This document shows positions 1 to 7,658 of a DNA stretch of 12,899 nucleotides, piece by piece; position 1 is the first letter of the stretch, and each line of letters opens with the position of its first letter. Source of the DNA: JAXGXJ01 sp040772905. GTDB taxonomy: Bacteria > Actinomycetota > Thermoleophilia > RBG-16-64-13. The notes under the pieces are model-generated. The model had not been told where the DNA came from and did no database searches. It saw only the letters and a program-made list of their open reading frames with translations. The stretch lies in the NCBI GenBank assembly GCA_040772905.1, contig JAXGXJ010000001.1:1-12899 (forward strand), in the 5' to 3' direction. A program made the translations under genes and the position numbers.

Positions 1-1019
1 TCTGATCTTCGCTGCCTAACAAGTCTCCGGACCGTCTCCATGTACCCGTCCCAGCGCTCTTTGACATCGAGTTCATCATCATACTGCGCGTGCACGGCTG
101 CGATCAGAAGCAGATACGCTTTGAGGGCATCTTCCGGCATGAACCGCTCGTCCCAGGCCAAACGCATGGTCAGGTACTCCTCGGCCCCCAGAAAGCAGTA
201 GGCCATCAGTTCGTCGGAGATGGGCGGCCATCCGTCGACGGGGCGGCTCTCCCTGCGCTTACGGATCTTGGCGGGGACAGGCCCCCGATCACCACGTCTG
301 CTCGGCGGCCTCCTTTCGTCCCTGCCGCGCAGGCGCTCGAGTTCCGCCGCGTGCAGTGAAGCCATCGTCTGGTAGGCCTGTTGCGCCCCCGCTGCCGGTT
401 CCCCTCCCTCGTGGAGGGCCTCGGCCCGGGCCAGCGCCCACAGTGCCGGATCGGGTGTCAGCAGCGACCGGAGGAGCCTATTGAAGCGGGCAAGTAGCTT
501 TGTTGTGGGGTCGGTTTCTCGCTCCATGGCGGGAATCGCCTGCTCCATCACCCTCTTGCTGGCGGTCCCGAATGACTCGGCGAACAGGTGTTTCTTCGAG
601 GCGAAGTGGGAGGCGAACACCTGGGGGGTCACCTCCGCCTGCTTGATGACGTCGGACAGGCGGGTCCGCTGGTAGCCCTTGCGTCCAAACTGAGCGGCGG
701 CGGCTACGAGGATCCTCGCCTTGGTGGCCGCATCTACTGCCTGGGCTGCGTCGATCTGAAAGAAAGGAGAAGCACGGGCCGCTTCTTCTGCAAGAGGCCT
801 GATCTCTCTGAGGCTCATGCCCTCGGCCTTCAGACGGGTGATCAGTCCAAGTAGGTCCACGTGGACCTGTCCATAGATGGCCCGGTTATTGGCCAGTCGC
901 TGTGGTGGGGGGAGCAGCTCTTCACGGATGTAGAACTGGATGGTCGACCGGGGCACACCGGTGGCCGCGACCAACCGGCGCATGGTCAACAACCCTATGG
1001 GTGTCGGGTCAAATGTCAT
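1..1019 (-). CDS. MerR-TetR fusion transcriptional regulator (partial, C-terminus outside window)
   Basis: The minus-strand frame is open from ATG at 1019 to the window edge (339 codons, no stop seen). Residues about 10-78 read as a MerR-type winged HTH: a helix pair near LTMRRLVAATGVPRSTIQFY, then the 'IREELLPPP' turn, an N-R-x-Y wing and an 'EGMSLREI' helix. After a short linker, residues about 98-150 are a TetR_N HTH (TKARILVAAAAQFGRKGY, then FASHFASKKHLF). Residues from about 165 on are helical, resemble a TetR ligand domain, and contain a basic Arg/Pro-rich stretch at about 228-262. MerR proteins normally carry a C-terminal coiled coil or effector domain, and TetR proteins normally have one HTH, so two DNA-binding modules in one chain is uncommon. 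It diverges from the M24/acyl-CoA dehydrogenase cluster and probably regulates it and itself; TetR proteins near acyl-CoA dehydrogenases often sense acyl-CoAs (inference). The start is tentative because no strong SD precedes it; ATG at 983 would cut into the MerR helix. Confidence 0.88.
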   Translation of the reverse strand, partial: MTFDPTPIGLLTMRRLVAATGVPRSTIQFYIREELLPPPQRLANNRAIYGQVHVDLLGLITRLKAEGMSLREIRPLAEEAARASPFFQIDAAQAVDAATKARILVAAAAQFGRKGYQRTRLSDVIKQAEVTPQVFASHFASKKHLFAESFGTASKRVMEQAIPAMERETDPTTKLLARFNRLLRSLLTPDPALWALARAEALHEGGEPAAGAQQAYQTMASLHAAELERLRGRDERRPPSRRGDRGPVPAKIRKRRESRPVDGWPPISDELMAYCFLGAEEYLTMRLAWDERFMPEDALKAYLLLIAAVHAQYDDELDVKERWDGYMETVRRLVRQRRS

Positions 1020-1050
1020 CAGGTCGTCCGTAACGCGCTCGCAGCGATTT

Positions 1051-1079
1051 CTGATTTCAATTACTAGTTACTATATGAT
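1051..1079 (+). promoter_or_regulatory. Candidate promoter for the M24-ACAD-ETF cluster
   Basis: In the AT-rich gap between divergent genes, TATGAT (1074-1079) matches five of six -10 consensus bases. A weak -35-like CTGATT (1051-1056) lies 17 bases upstream. Transcription would begin near 1086, leaving a short leader with an AAGGGG ribosome-binding site at 1110-1115, five bases before the ATG at 1121. On the opposite strand TTGATT (1096-1091) followed by TATAGT or TAGTAA could serve the regulator gene, so the promoters would overlap. Read by eye only. Confidence 0.4.
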
Positions 1080-1082
1080 AGT
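1070..1082. promoter_or_regulatory. Candidate operator palindrome
   Basis: ACTAT-ATG-ATAGT is a perfect 5-bp inverted repeat with a 3-bp centre that overlaps the candidate -10 box. It is flanked by a wider inverted pair, TTTCAA at 1055-1060 and TTGAAA at 1083-1088, and by a tandem TTACTA at 1061-1066 and 1068-1073. The location between divergent regulator and target genes is typical for an autoregulated repressor site. Binding by the MerR-TetR fusion is inferred. Confidence 0.4.
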
Positions 1083-1120
1083 TTGAAAGCAATCAATGAT
1101 ACAAGAGCGAAGGGGACGTC

Positions 1121-2365
1121 ATGGCATTCGGCAAATATGCGGTTGACTACGAACAAAGGGTGGACTACCCGCGTTTGCGTGCCGAACGGTTGCAGCGCGC
1201 GAAAGACCAGATCAATCACGACGGCCTTGGTGCTCTAGTGACCTGGGATGAGGCCAATATTCGCTATCTCACGGGCTACTACGTCACTACCCCTATCCGC
1301 TATCTCGAAGCCCAGTGGGCTTTCTGTGCGCGTAATGGCGAGCCGCATCTGGTAGGCGGCAACGACCAGGCGGGACTGATCCGGCGGATGCCTTGGATGG
1401 GTGAGCGCATTCATGCTCCCGCTTCTATTCCCAAGATGGCGGCCTGCACACCCGACGACCCGGTCGTGCAGAAACTGGTCGACCAGATCGCCCGCCTCAT
1501 GGCCGAGTATGGAGTGGAAAAAGAGCCTCTGGGCCTGGACGGCACCACTCTGTCGTACGTCTACGCTGAAGCCTTCAAGAAGCGCGGTATACAGGTGGTG
1601 CATGCGAAGCCCACTATGGATGCCGCCCGGGTGATCAAGACCGTGGACGAGATCGAGCTTATGCGTATAACCTGTGCCAACTCTGAGAAGGCTTTCGCTG
1701 CCATTGTCGATGCCATCCGCCCAGGCGTGCGTGAGTGCGACTTGGTGGCCATCGGCATCAAGGCCCTCTACGAAGAGGGCGTCGACCATACTGAAGACTT
1801 GGTCGTCTGTTCTGGCTACAACACTAATCCCTACGGCTGGTCGTTCACCGACAAGCCCATCCAGGTAGGTGATCTTATCTACATCGACGTGGACGGCGCC
1901 TCCTACCAAGGGTACAAGTCGTGTGTGTATCGGACCTTCTGCTGCGGCAAGGCCTCTCAGGCCCAGAAAGATGTTTACGAGGAATGCCGGGCCATGCTCT
2001 ATGCCGGCATAGACACCATCAAAGATGGGTCGACCGATTGGGAACTCTTGGAAAAGTGGCCCGATTCCCCCGAGTATTGGGGCCACAAGACCTGGGGCGA
2101 GGTCGGACCGTACGCAATCGGTCACGGCTTGGGCCTCACTCTGCACGACCGCCCGTTCTTCAACCAGATGCAGAAGTTGGCTGGTGTGCCGGAGCAAACG
2201 TTCAAAGAGGGCATGGTGCTGGCCGTAGAGACATACGCCGGGCACAAAGGCGATCCATTCGGAGTCCGGCTCGAAGAGAACGTTCTTGTTACCAAGGACG
2301 GTTATGAACGCCTGAGCCTGTGGCCCATCGACGAACTTATGGAGTGTTGGCTACCGTATCGGTAG
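1121..2365 (+). CDS. M24 family (creatinase/aminopeptidase P fold) metalloenzyme, DddP-like metal motif
   Basis: The product has 414 residues with an N-terminal creatinase-like domain (about 15-165) and a C-terminal pita-bread M24 domain (about 175-400). Metal ligands expected of the fold are D256, D258, H335 (in GHGLGL), E370 (LAVET) and E385 (RLEEN). The Asp pair is D-x-D, and the position usually holding the next Asp is C268 in YKSCVYRTF. The D-x-D plus 10-residue spacing, the 35 residues from His to Glu and the 15 from Glu to Glu fit what I recall of the DMSP lyase DddP, an M24 member, but the C268 replacement argues against assigning that reaction. Xaa-Pro peptidase, creatinase-like amidinohydrolase or another C-N or C-S cleavage all remain possible. 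The start has an AAGGGG SD. It is the first gene of the cluster, 76 bases before the acyl-CoA dehydrogenase start, so its product may feed that enzyme (inference). Confidence 0.85.
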   Translation: MAFGKYAVDYEQRVDYPRLRAERLQRAKDQINHDGLGALVTWDEANIRYLTGYYVTTPIRYLEAQWAFCARNGEPHLVGGNDQAGLIRRMPWMGERIHAPASIPKMAACTPDDPVVQKLVDQIARLMAEYGVEKEPLGLDGTTLSYVYAEAFKKRGIQVVHAKPTMDAARVIKTVDEIELMRITCANSEKAFAAIVDAIRPGVRECDLVAIGIKALYEEGVDHTEDLVVCSGYNTNPYGWSFTDKPIQVGDLIYIDVDGASYQGYKSCVYRTFCCGKASQAQKDVYEECRAMLYAGIDTIKDGSTDWELLEKWPDSPEYWGHKTWGEVGPYAIGHGLGLTLHDRPFFNQMQKLAGVPEQTFKEGMVLAVETYAGHKGDPFGVRLEENVLVTKDGYERLSLWPIDELMECWLPYR

Positions 2366-2366
2366 C
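2350..2366 (+). other. Hairpin overlapping the M24 stop codon
   Basis: GCTACCG (2350-2356) and CGGTAGC (2360-2366) form a perfect 7-bp stem with a TAT loop, and the TAG stop (2363-2365) lies in the right arm. No T-run follows, so it is not a classical terminator. It could tune mRNA stability or read-through between the first and second genes of the cluster (inference). Confidence 0.35.
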
Positions 2367-2441
2367 GTACCGGTTCAGAAGCGCGGTAGAGATCGGTTCG
2401 AAAACAAGGTGCTTCTTGAGAGACTATGCACGGAGGTCACC

Positions 2442-3584
2442 GTGGACTTCGAGTTCACCAAAGAGCAGAAAGACATAGCTAGGGCGGCTCGGGAATTCGC
2501 TGAGAAGGAGTTCTCCGATCGGGCTGAGGAGTTCGACCGGGACGAGACTTTCGACGAGGCCATCTCCAAGAAGGCCGCCGCTCTGGGATTCATCGGCCTG
2601 TTCGTGGACGAGGAGTATGGGGGGGCGGGGCTGGGTATCATGGAGCAATGCATCCTGCAGGAGGAGTTCTCCGCCGTAGATCTTGGTCTGAACGTAGCAG
2701 TCACTACGGGCTCATTCGGAGCCGAAGTCATCCAGGAGTTCGGCTCCGAAGAGCAGAAGCAGAAGTATCTTCCGCCGGTCACTCGGGGCGAGCTCATACT
2801 GGGAAGTGCCTTCACCGAGCCTGACGCCGGATCCGACCTGGCTGCTGCTTCCACCAGCGCCGTGCGTGACGGTGACGAGTTGGTGATCAACGGGCCCAAG
2901 ATGTTCATCACGAATGGGACGAGGGCGGGCGCCTTAGTCTGTTTCGTGCTCACCGATCCCGAGAATCCCAACAGGCACAGACGGCACAGCATGGTCATAA
3001 TCGAGACCGACCGGCCCGGCTATGAAGCCAACAAGTTGTACGGCAAGCTGGGGATCCGGGCATCAGAGACCTGCGAGATCTCCTTCAGCAACCTGCGTGT
3101 ACCCTACTCTAATCTTCTAGGAGAGCCGGGGGCGGGGTTCGCTCAAGCCATGTACGCCTTCAACTTCAACCGTATCGGTATCGGTGCTCAGGCGGTCGGA
3201 GTGATGCGTGCCTGCATTGCTGAGAGCATCAAGCACGCGAAGAAGCGCCTGATCGGGGGCAGGCCGCTGGCATCGTATCAGGCGACCCAGTTCAAGCTGG
3301 CCGAGATGTACACGTGGATGCGTGCGGCCAAGAACTTAGTCTACGAAGCCGCCTGGCGGATCGACCACGGCAAGACCGACCACGCTTTGGTGGCGGCGGC
3401 CAAAGCCTTCTCGGGCCAGATGGCGGTGAAATGTGCAGACTACGCCCTCCAGTTGCATGGGGGTTACGGATATTTGGCCGATTACAAGGTGAACCGTCTC
3501 TACCGGGACGCCAAGATCACCGAGATCTACGAAGGCACCACCGAAGTGGAGAAGCTCATCGTCGCCAAAAGCCTGCTGTCTTAG
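2442..3584 (+). CDS. Acyl-CoA dehydrogenase
   Basis: This FAD-dependent enzyme oxidises an acyl-CoA to the trans-2-enoyl-CoA and passes electrons to ETF; under suitable potential the family can also reduce enoyl-CoAs. I chose GTG at 2442 because GGAGGT (2432-2437) sits four bases upstream; it gives 380 residues, the usual family length, beginning MDFEFTKEQ. An upstream ATG at 2409 has no comparable SD. Visible motifs are the N-terminal helical domain, AFTEPDAGSD (about 123-132) and the adjacent beta-domain at about 150-160 (flavin contact), the FNFNRIGIGAQAVG signature (about 240-253), the LQLHGGYGY segment (about 337-344) and the C-terminal EIYEGTTE, in which E364 is the expected catalytic base of the short/medium-chain type. 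Chain-length specificity cannot be read by eye. The downstream FeS protein and ETF genes give its complete electron route. Confidence 0.95.
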   Translation: MDFEFTKEQKDIARAAREFAEKEFSDRAEEFDRDETFDEAISKKAAALGFIGLFVDEEYGGAGLGIMEQCILQEEFSAVDLGLNVAVTTGSFGAEVIQEFGSEEQKQKYLPPVTRGELILGSAFTEPDAGSDLAAASTSAVRDGDELVINGPKMFITNGTRAGALVCFVLTDPENPNRHRRHSMVIIETDRPGYEANKLYGKLGIRASETCEISFSNLRVPYSNLLGEPGAGFAQAMYAFNFNRIGIGAQAVGVMRACIAESIKHAKKRLIGGRPLASYQATQFKLAEMYTWMRAAKNLVYEAAWRIDHGKTDHALVAAAKAFSGQMAVKCADYALQLHGGYGYLADYKVNRLYRDAKITEIYEGTTEVEKLIVAKSLLS

Positions 3585-3660
3585 ATGGTGGGGAGTGGGG
3601 CGGAGCCCATGACCGGTACGTTGTCTGCGCCGGACAGTCGGTATCTAGGGGTCTGAGGTC

Positions 3661-5847
3661 ATGCCGATCGAGCGCCTTCATTTCTGGGGAATAAGCGCAG
3701 TCTGGCTCTTCTACGTCCTTGCGGGGATCGCTATTGCCGTGTTTCTGGCCGGGGTGTACCTGCGGGTGGCGGTGTGGATGGCGGGGAGAGGGCGCGGTGT
3801 CACACCGCGCGCCTGTGCCGGACGTCAGGCTAGGCGGGTAGTCGCGGTCGAGCGGGTGATGGCCGGACGGGGACCCGTTGGCCAGGCGAGGGTCGGATGG
3901 TGGTCGGCCGGACGGTCGGCCGTCGGACGGGCGGCCGCAACCCTGCGCCGGAGCATGACCCGCGCAGGCAGATTAGGACTGGACGCCCTCTTGGGTCGAA
4001 GAATACTGCGGGGGGATGTCGTTGGCGGCCTCATGCACTTGTTCATCATGTGGGGTTTTCTCGGACTCTTCGTCGGCACCGTCCTTTCCACCGTCGATCA
4101 TTGGTTCGTACACTTCTTGACCGGGCGGACCTACCAGGTCTTCTCCCTGTGTTTGGAGATCGTCGGTCTGATGCTTATCGTCGGGCTTCTGATTGCCTTG
4201 GTCAGACGTTATCTCCTGCGGGTGCCGCGGCTGGAGAACAAAGCCGAGGATCTTTGGATCCTCCTCCTGCTGGCGGCGGCCGTGGTAACCGGTTTTGTGG
4301 TGGAGGGAACCCGTCTGGCCGTGAACATGCCTGACTGGGAGTCGTACTCGTTCGCAGGAGTGGTGTTCTCGCACCTACTATCTTCGGACGCATGGGCGCA
4401 GACGATCTATCCGTATCTGTGGTGGTTTCACGCTCTGATCTGTCTGGGGTTGGTCGCCTACTTTCCCTTCAGTAAACTCTTTCACTCCCTGGGAGCGCCG
4501 GTGAACATCTTCGCCGCACCACGGCCGGTGTCTATCCTGCCGGTAGATGAGGGAGGATCTGGAAACGCCGCCTCGGAGGATGGCGCATGCGGAGTTGCGG
4601 TCCTGGGCGACCGTGCGGCCCTAGGGGGGCCCCAATTCACCCTCAGGGACCTGCTCGAGTTATCAATCTGCACCCGCTGCGGACGGTGCGACGAGGTGTG
4701 TCCTTCGGCCTCGGCTACCGAGCCCTTCTCCCCGCAGTCGTTCATCGCTCAAGCCAATGCGTATACTCGGGCGCTCCACAATCCCTTGAGCCGGGTGCGG
4801 TGGTTCCGCGAGGGCCTGTTCCGGTCGCTCTCGACCGTCCCAGAGATCTCTCCCGAACAGATCTGGTACTGCACTACCTGTCGGGCCTGCCTCGAAGTTT
4901 GTCCAGTCTATATCGGAGCCCACGAACCTATCAAGGAGGTGCGGAGAGCCGAGATCGAAGACGGGAGCCGGGTCTCACCTGCCGTGATGAACGCTTTGGA
5001 GATGCTCTACCGTTTCGACAACCCCTGGGAACCTTCCAAGAAGAAGCGCAAAGAGTGGGCGCGCACCCTGACCGTGCCGGATCTGACCGAAGGGGTGACC
5101 GCGGGTCTCTGCTATTGGGTGGGATGCACGACTTCCTACGACACTCGGGCCCAGAGCCTGGCCCGGGCCTTCGTCCGGATTCTTACTCAGGCCGGGGTCG
5201 AATTCGGCACCCTGGGGCAGAAGGAGGTCTGCTGCGGCGACATTGCTCGGAGATTGGGGGAAGAAGGTCTCTTCGAAGAGCAGGTGTCAAAGACCCTAGA
5301 CCTCTTCGCCACATACGGCATCGTCGATCTGGTCACCTCGTCGCCGCATTGCTTCAACGTGATGAAGAACGAGTATCCGCCTCATCCTGGGGCGCCTTTC
5401 CGGGTGCGGCACTACGCCCAAGTACTCGACGAACTGTTGGTTCAGGGAGCCCTTCGGCCCCATGTGTCTCTGGACCTCACGGTCACCTTCCACGACCCCT
5501 GTTACCTGGGCAGGTACAACCACATCTACGAGGCGCCCCGCCGAGTTATTCGCTCTCTCCCCGGGGTGAAGCTCGTCGAGATGGCCCACTCCGGCGCCGA
5601 TAGTCTCTGTTGCGGAGGGGGCGGCGGGAGGATGTGGCAGGAACTCGAAGGAGAGATGAAGCTCTCCGAGGTGCGTATCCGGGAAGCGGCGGCCTCCGGC
5701 GCCGAGGTGGTGGTCACGGCCTGCCCTTACTGTCTGATAATGCTCGAAGATGCGGTCAAGACCGCGAACCTCGACTTCTACTTGAAGGTCATTGATCTGA
5801 ACGAGTTGGTTGCGCAGACGCTGGGAATAGGTGAGGATGAGACATGA
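3661..5847 (+). CDS. Membrane FeS oxidoreductase, ETF:menaquinone oxidoreductase (EMO) type
   Basis: The protein has 728 residues. Membrane segments lie at about 11-35, 122-145, 157-182, 198-216 and 248-268, forming a NarI-like quinone/heme b domain with candidate heme ligands H126, H147, H238 and H257. Two 4Fe-4S motifs follow: C337-x2-C340-x2-C343-x3-C347 and C404-x2-C407-x2-C410-x3-C414. Two CCG domains then bind unusual FeS clusters in HdrB-like proteins: C484/C489, C524-C525, C564; and C614, C650-C651, C688-x2-C691. The first domain has S561 where a CPHC motif would place a Cys. The expected role is to take electrons from reduced EtfAB and pass them to menaquinone in the membrane. The cytoplasmic loop at about 42-118 is long and Arg/Gly/Ala-rich. 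AGGGG at 3647-3651 is a plausible SD, nine bases before the ATG. The gene lies between the dehydrogenase and etfB. A dimethylglycine/sarcosine-oxidase-type role (DgcB-like) is a weaker alternative. Confidence 0.9.
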   Translation: MPIERLHFWGISAVWLFYVLAGIAIAVFLAGVYLRVAVWMAGRGRGVTPRACAGRQARRVVAVERVMAGRGPVGQARVGWWSAGRSAVGRAAATLRRSMTRAGRLGLDALLGRRILRGDVVGGLMHLFIMWGFLGLFVGTVLSTVDHWFVHFLTGRTYQVFSLCLEIVGLMLIVGLLIALVRRYLLRVPRLENKAEDLWILLLLAAAVVTGFVVEGTRLAVNMPDWESYSFAGVVFSHLLSSDAWAQTIYPYLWWFHALICLGLVAYFPFSKLFHSLGAPVNIFAAPRPVSILPVDEGGSGNAASEDGACGVAVLGDRAALGGPQFTLRDLLELSICTRCGRCDEVCPSASATEPFSPQSFIAQANAYTRALHNPLSRVRWFREGLFRSLSTVPEISPEQIWYCTTCRACLEVCPVYIGAHEPIKEVRRAEIEDGSRVSPAVMNALEMLYRFDNPWEPSKKKRKEWARTLTVPDLTEGVTAGLCYWVGCTTSYDTRAQSLARAFVRILTQAGVEFGTLGQKEVCCGDIARRLGEEGLFEEQVSKTLDLFATYGIVDLVTSSPHCFNVMKNEYPPHPGAPFRVRHYAQVLDELLVQGALRPHVSLDLTVTFHDPCYLGRYNHIYEAPRRVIRSLPGVKLVEMAHSGADSLCCGGGGGRMWQELEGEMKLSEVRIREAAASGAEVVVTACPYCLIMLEDAVKTANLDFYLKVIDLNELVAQTLGIGEDET

Positions 5848-5866
5848 CAAATGACCGAAGGATGCG

Positions 5867-6649
5867 TTGGCCGTGAACATCGTCGTATGCGTCAAGAATG
5901 TGCCCTTCACGCGGGAAGCCGACCTGACGGTGGATGCGACCGGGCGAGGTATCTGCACGGACAATCTCGTCTATGTGACCAACGAGTGGGACGACTACGC
6001 CACTGAGACGGCCGTGCGTATCAAAGAGGAGCGGGGCGGAACCGTGACCGCGGTGACCCTCGGCTGCGAGGAGGACGAGGAGGTTCTTCGTCGTTGTTTG
6101 GCAATGGGGGCCGATGCCGCAGTACGCGTCGACCCCGGGGAGCTGGAGCCTGACGCCTCTGTAACGGCGGCTCTTCTGGCGGCGGCGGTCAGGACCCTGC
6201 CACACGACTTGGTGTTGACCGGCGTTCAGAGCGATGACTTCAACCACGGTGTCGTGGGTGCCCTACTGGCCGAGCGCCTGGAGTTGCCGCACGTGGCAGT
6301 CGTTAACGGCCTGCAGATCGAGGACGACGCGGCCTTAGTCACAGTGGAACTGGAAGGGGGCCAGGACGAGGTCGCCCGAGTGCCGCTCCCCGCGCTACTC
6401 TCCATCCAGACGGGTATCAATGAGCCTCGTTACGTGTCGATCATGGGGATCCGCCGGGCTTCGCGCATCGAGATCACGGTATTACCGGCTAGCGGCTTGG
6501 GGCTCACGGCCGCCGATCTTGAACCGGCACTGATCACCGAAGAGATCTATGTGCCTCCGGAAGCCGAAGGGGCGGCGATGCTGCAGGGCGACGCGACCAC
6601 CGTGGCGGCTGAGATACTGCGCCTCATCGGGGAGAAGGTGGGTTTGTAA
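5867..6649 (+). CDS. etfB: Electron transfer flavoprotein beta subunit
   Basis: EtfB binds AMP (or a second FAD in bifurcating types) and docks the dehydrogenase. At 260 residues it has the normal family length. Recognisable parts are the N-terminal NIVVCVKNVP strand, the TAVRIKEERGGTVTAVTLG region, AMGADAAVRV (about 80-90), the DLVLTGVQSDDFNHGVVGAL segment that replaces the common 'GRQAIDGDTGQVGP' stretch, and the INEPRYVSIMGIRRA loop near 180-195 that resembles the recognition loop. The start is either TTG at 5867 (SD GAAGGA at 5857-5862, four bases away) or GTG at 5873 (ten bases away); neither spacing is ideal. The gene starts 20 bases after the FeS oxidoreductase stop codon and its stop overlaps the etfA start, so the genes are surely co-transcribed. 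Whether this ETF bifurcates cannot be judged by eye. Confidence 0.93.
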   Translation: MAVNIVVCVKNVPFTREADLTVDATGRGICTDNLVYVTNEWDDYATETAVRIKEERGGTVTAVTLGCEEDEEVLRRCLAMGADAAVRVDPGELEPDASVTAALLAAAVRTLPHDLVLTGVQSDDFNHGVVGALLAERLELPHVAVVNGLQIEDDAALVTVELEGGQDEVARVPLPALLSIQTGINEPRYVSIMGIRRASRIEITVLPASGLGLTAADLEPALITEEIYVPPEAEGAAMLQGDATTVAAEILRLIGEKVGL

Positions 6650-7620
6650 TGGCTGAGATCATGGTAGTGGCAGAACACCGGGCCGGCGAGTTGCGCGACG
6701 TCACTCTACAGATGCTGCGCAAGGCATCCGAACTGGGGCGGGAGCGGGGCCACAGGACCTCAGTGGTGCTGCTCGGGAGCGGTGTCGACGGTCTCGTTGA
6801 CCGCCTCAGAGATGAAGCAGATACCGTCGTTGTGTACGACGATCCCCGGCTGGAACACTTCGATCCCGCCTTCTATTCAGAGGTGTTGATCGCCGTTCTC
6901 GCAGAACGGATGCCTCTCCTTACTCTTCTTGGACACACCCCGTGGTCTATGGACTTGGCTCCCGCGCTTGCGGTCAGAACCGGTTATCCCTTGGCTACCG
7001 ATTGCGTCGACATCATAGAGGACGGTTTGCGGCTGAAAGTGGTCCGCCAAATCTACAACGGCAGGCTTTTTGCCCGCATGGCCTTCCGAGAGGCGACCGC
7101 GTATCTGATCACCGTGCGTTCGGGATCCTTTTCGGCTGGGGAGCCGGGCGATCGGCAGGGTGAGGTGGTCCGTCCCCCGTTGCCGGCGCTGAGCAGGGCC
7201 GGCACCCGGGAGTTCCTCGAATATCGGGACACCGGCAAAGGTGAAGTGGATGTCACTCAGGCCGAACTCCTTGTGTCTGTCGGTCGAGGCATAGGGGAGG
7301 AGGACAACGTCCCCGTCGCCAAGGAACTCGCCGACCTTCTGGGAGGCGTTCTCTCCTGCTCGCGGCCGGTGGTAGACAAGAAGTGGTTGCCAAAGTACCA
7401 CCAGGTCGGAACTTCGGGGCGATCGGTGAGGCCTAAGGTCTACCTGGCCCTTGGTATCAGCGGGGCCTACCAGCACGTGGCCGGCATCAGCGGAGCGGGT
7501 ACCATCGTCGCCGTCAACCGGGATAAGAAGGCGCCCATCTTCCGGGTGGCCGATTACGGCGTGGTCGCCGATGCGATGGACGTGATCGAGGCCCTGAAGG
7601 TGGAACTCCGGAAGCAATAG
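6649..7620 (+). CDS. etfA: Electron transfer flavoprotein alpha subunit
   Basis: EtfA carries the FAD that accepts electrons from the acyl-CoA dehydrogenase and hands them to the membrane oxidoreductase. At 323 residues it is standard length. The C-terminal FAD domain is clear: SVGRGIGEED (about 210-219), the CSRPVVD segment with the conserved Arg at 239, HQVGTSGRSVRP (about 251-262), ALGISGAYQH (about 267-276), IVAVNRD (about 286-292) and the APIFRVADYG stretch (295-304). The family's usual Q-T-G is T-S-G here. The N-terminal domain (about 1-190) is more divergent, as is normal. The start codon ATG shares its A with the TAA stop of etfB (TAATG), indicating translational coupling and equal production of both subunits. 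It is the last gene of the cluster; 146 bases separate it from the ACT-domain gene. Confidence 0.95.
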   Translation: MAEIMVVAEHRAGELRDVTLQMLRKASELGRERGHRTSVVLLGSGVDGLVDRLRDEADTVVVYDDPRLEHFDPAFYSEVLIAVLAERMPLLTLLGHTPWSMDLAPALAVRTGYPLATDCVDIIEDGLRLKVVRQIYNGRLFARMAFREATAYLITVRSGSFSAGEPGDRQGEVVRPPLPALSRAGTREFLEYRDTGKGEVDVTQAELLVSVGRGIGEEDNVPVAKELADLLGGVLSCSRPVVDKKWLPKYHQVGTSGRSVRPKVYLALGISGAYQHVAGISGAGTIVAVNRDKKAPIFRVADYGVVADAMDVIEALKVELRKQ

Positions 7621-7658
7621 CCGCAGCGTTGTCTGGCCTGCCGTTCTTTTGCAAGGCG

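Noticed and set aside
1235..2245. 336-codon minus-strand ORF opposite the M24 gene
   Set aside because: It is a GC-rich shadow of a well-supported gene; its translation shows no domain and no SD.
1121..2365. Firm call of DMSP lyase (dddP)
   Set aside because: Only the metal-site spacing resembles it; one ligand is Cys and catalytic residues cannot be verified by eye.
4587..5603. 338-codon plus-strand ORF inside the FeS oxidoreductase gene
   Set aside because: It is an Arg/Pro/Gly-rich alternate frame of a gene whose FeS motifs are unmistakable.
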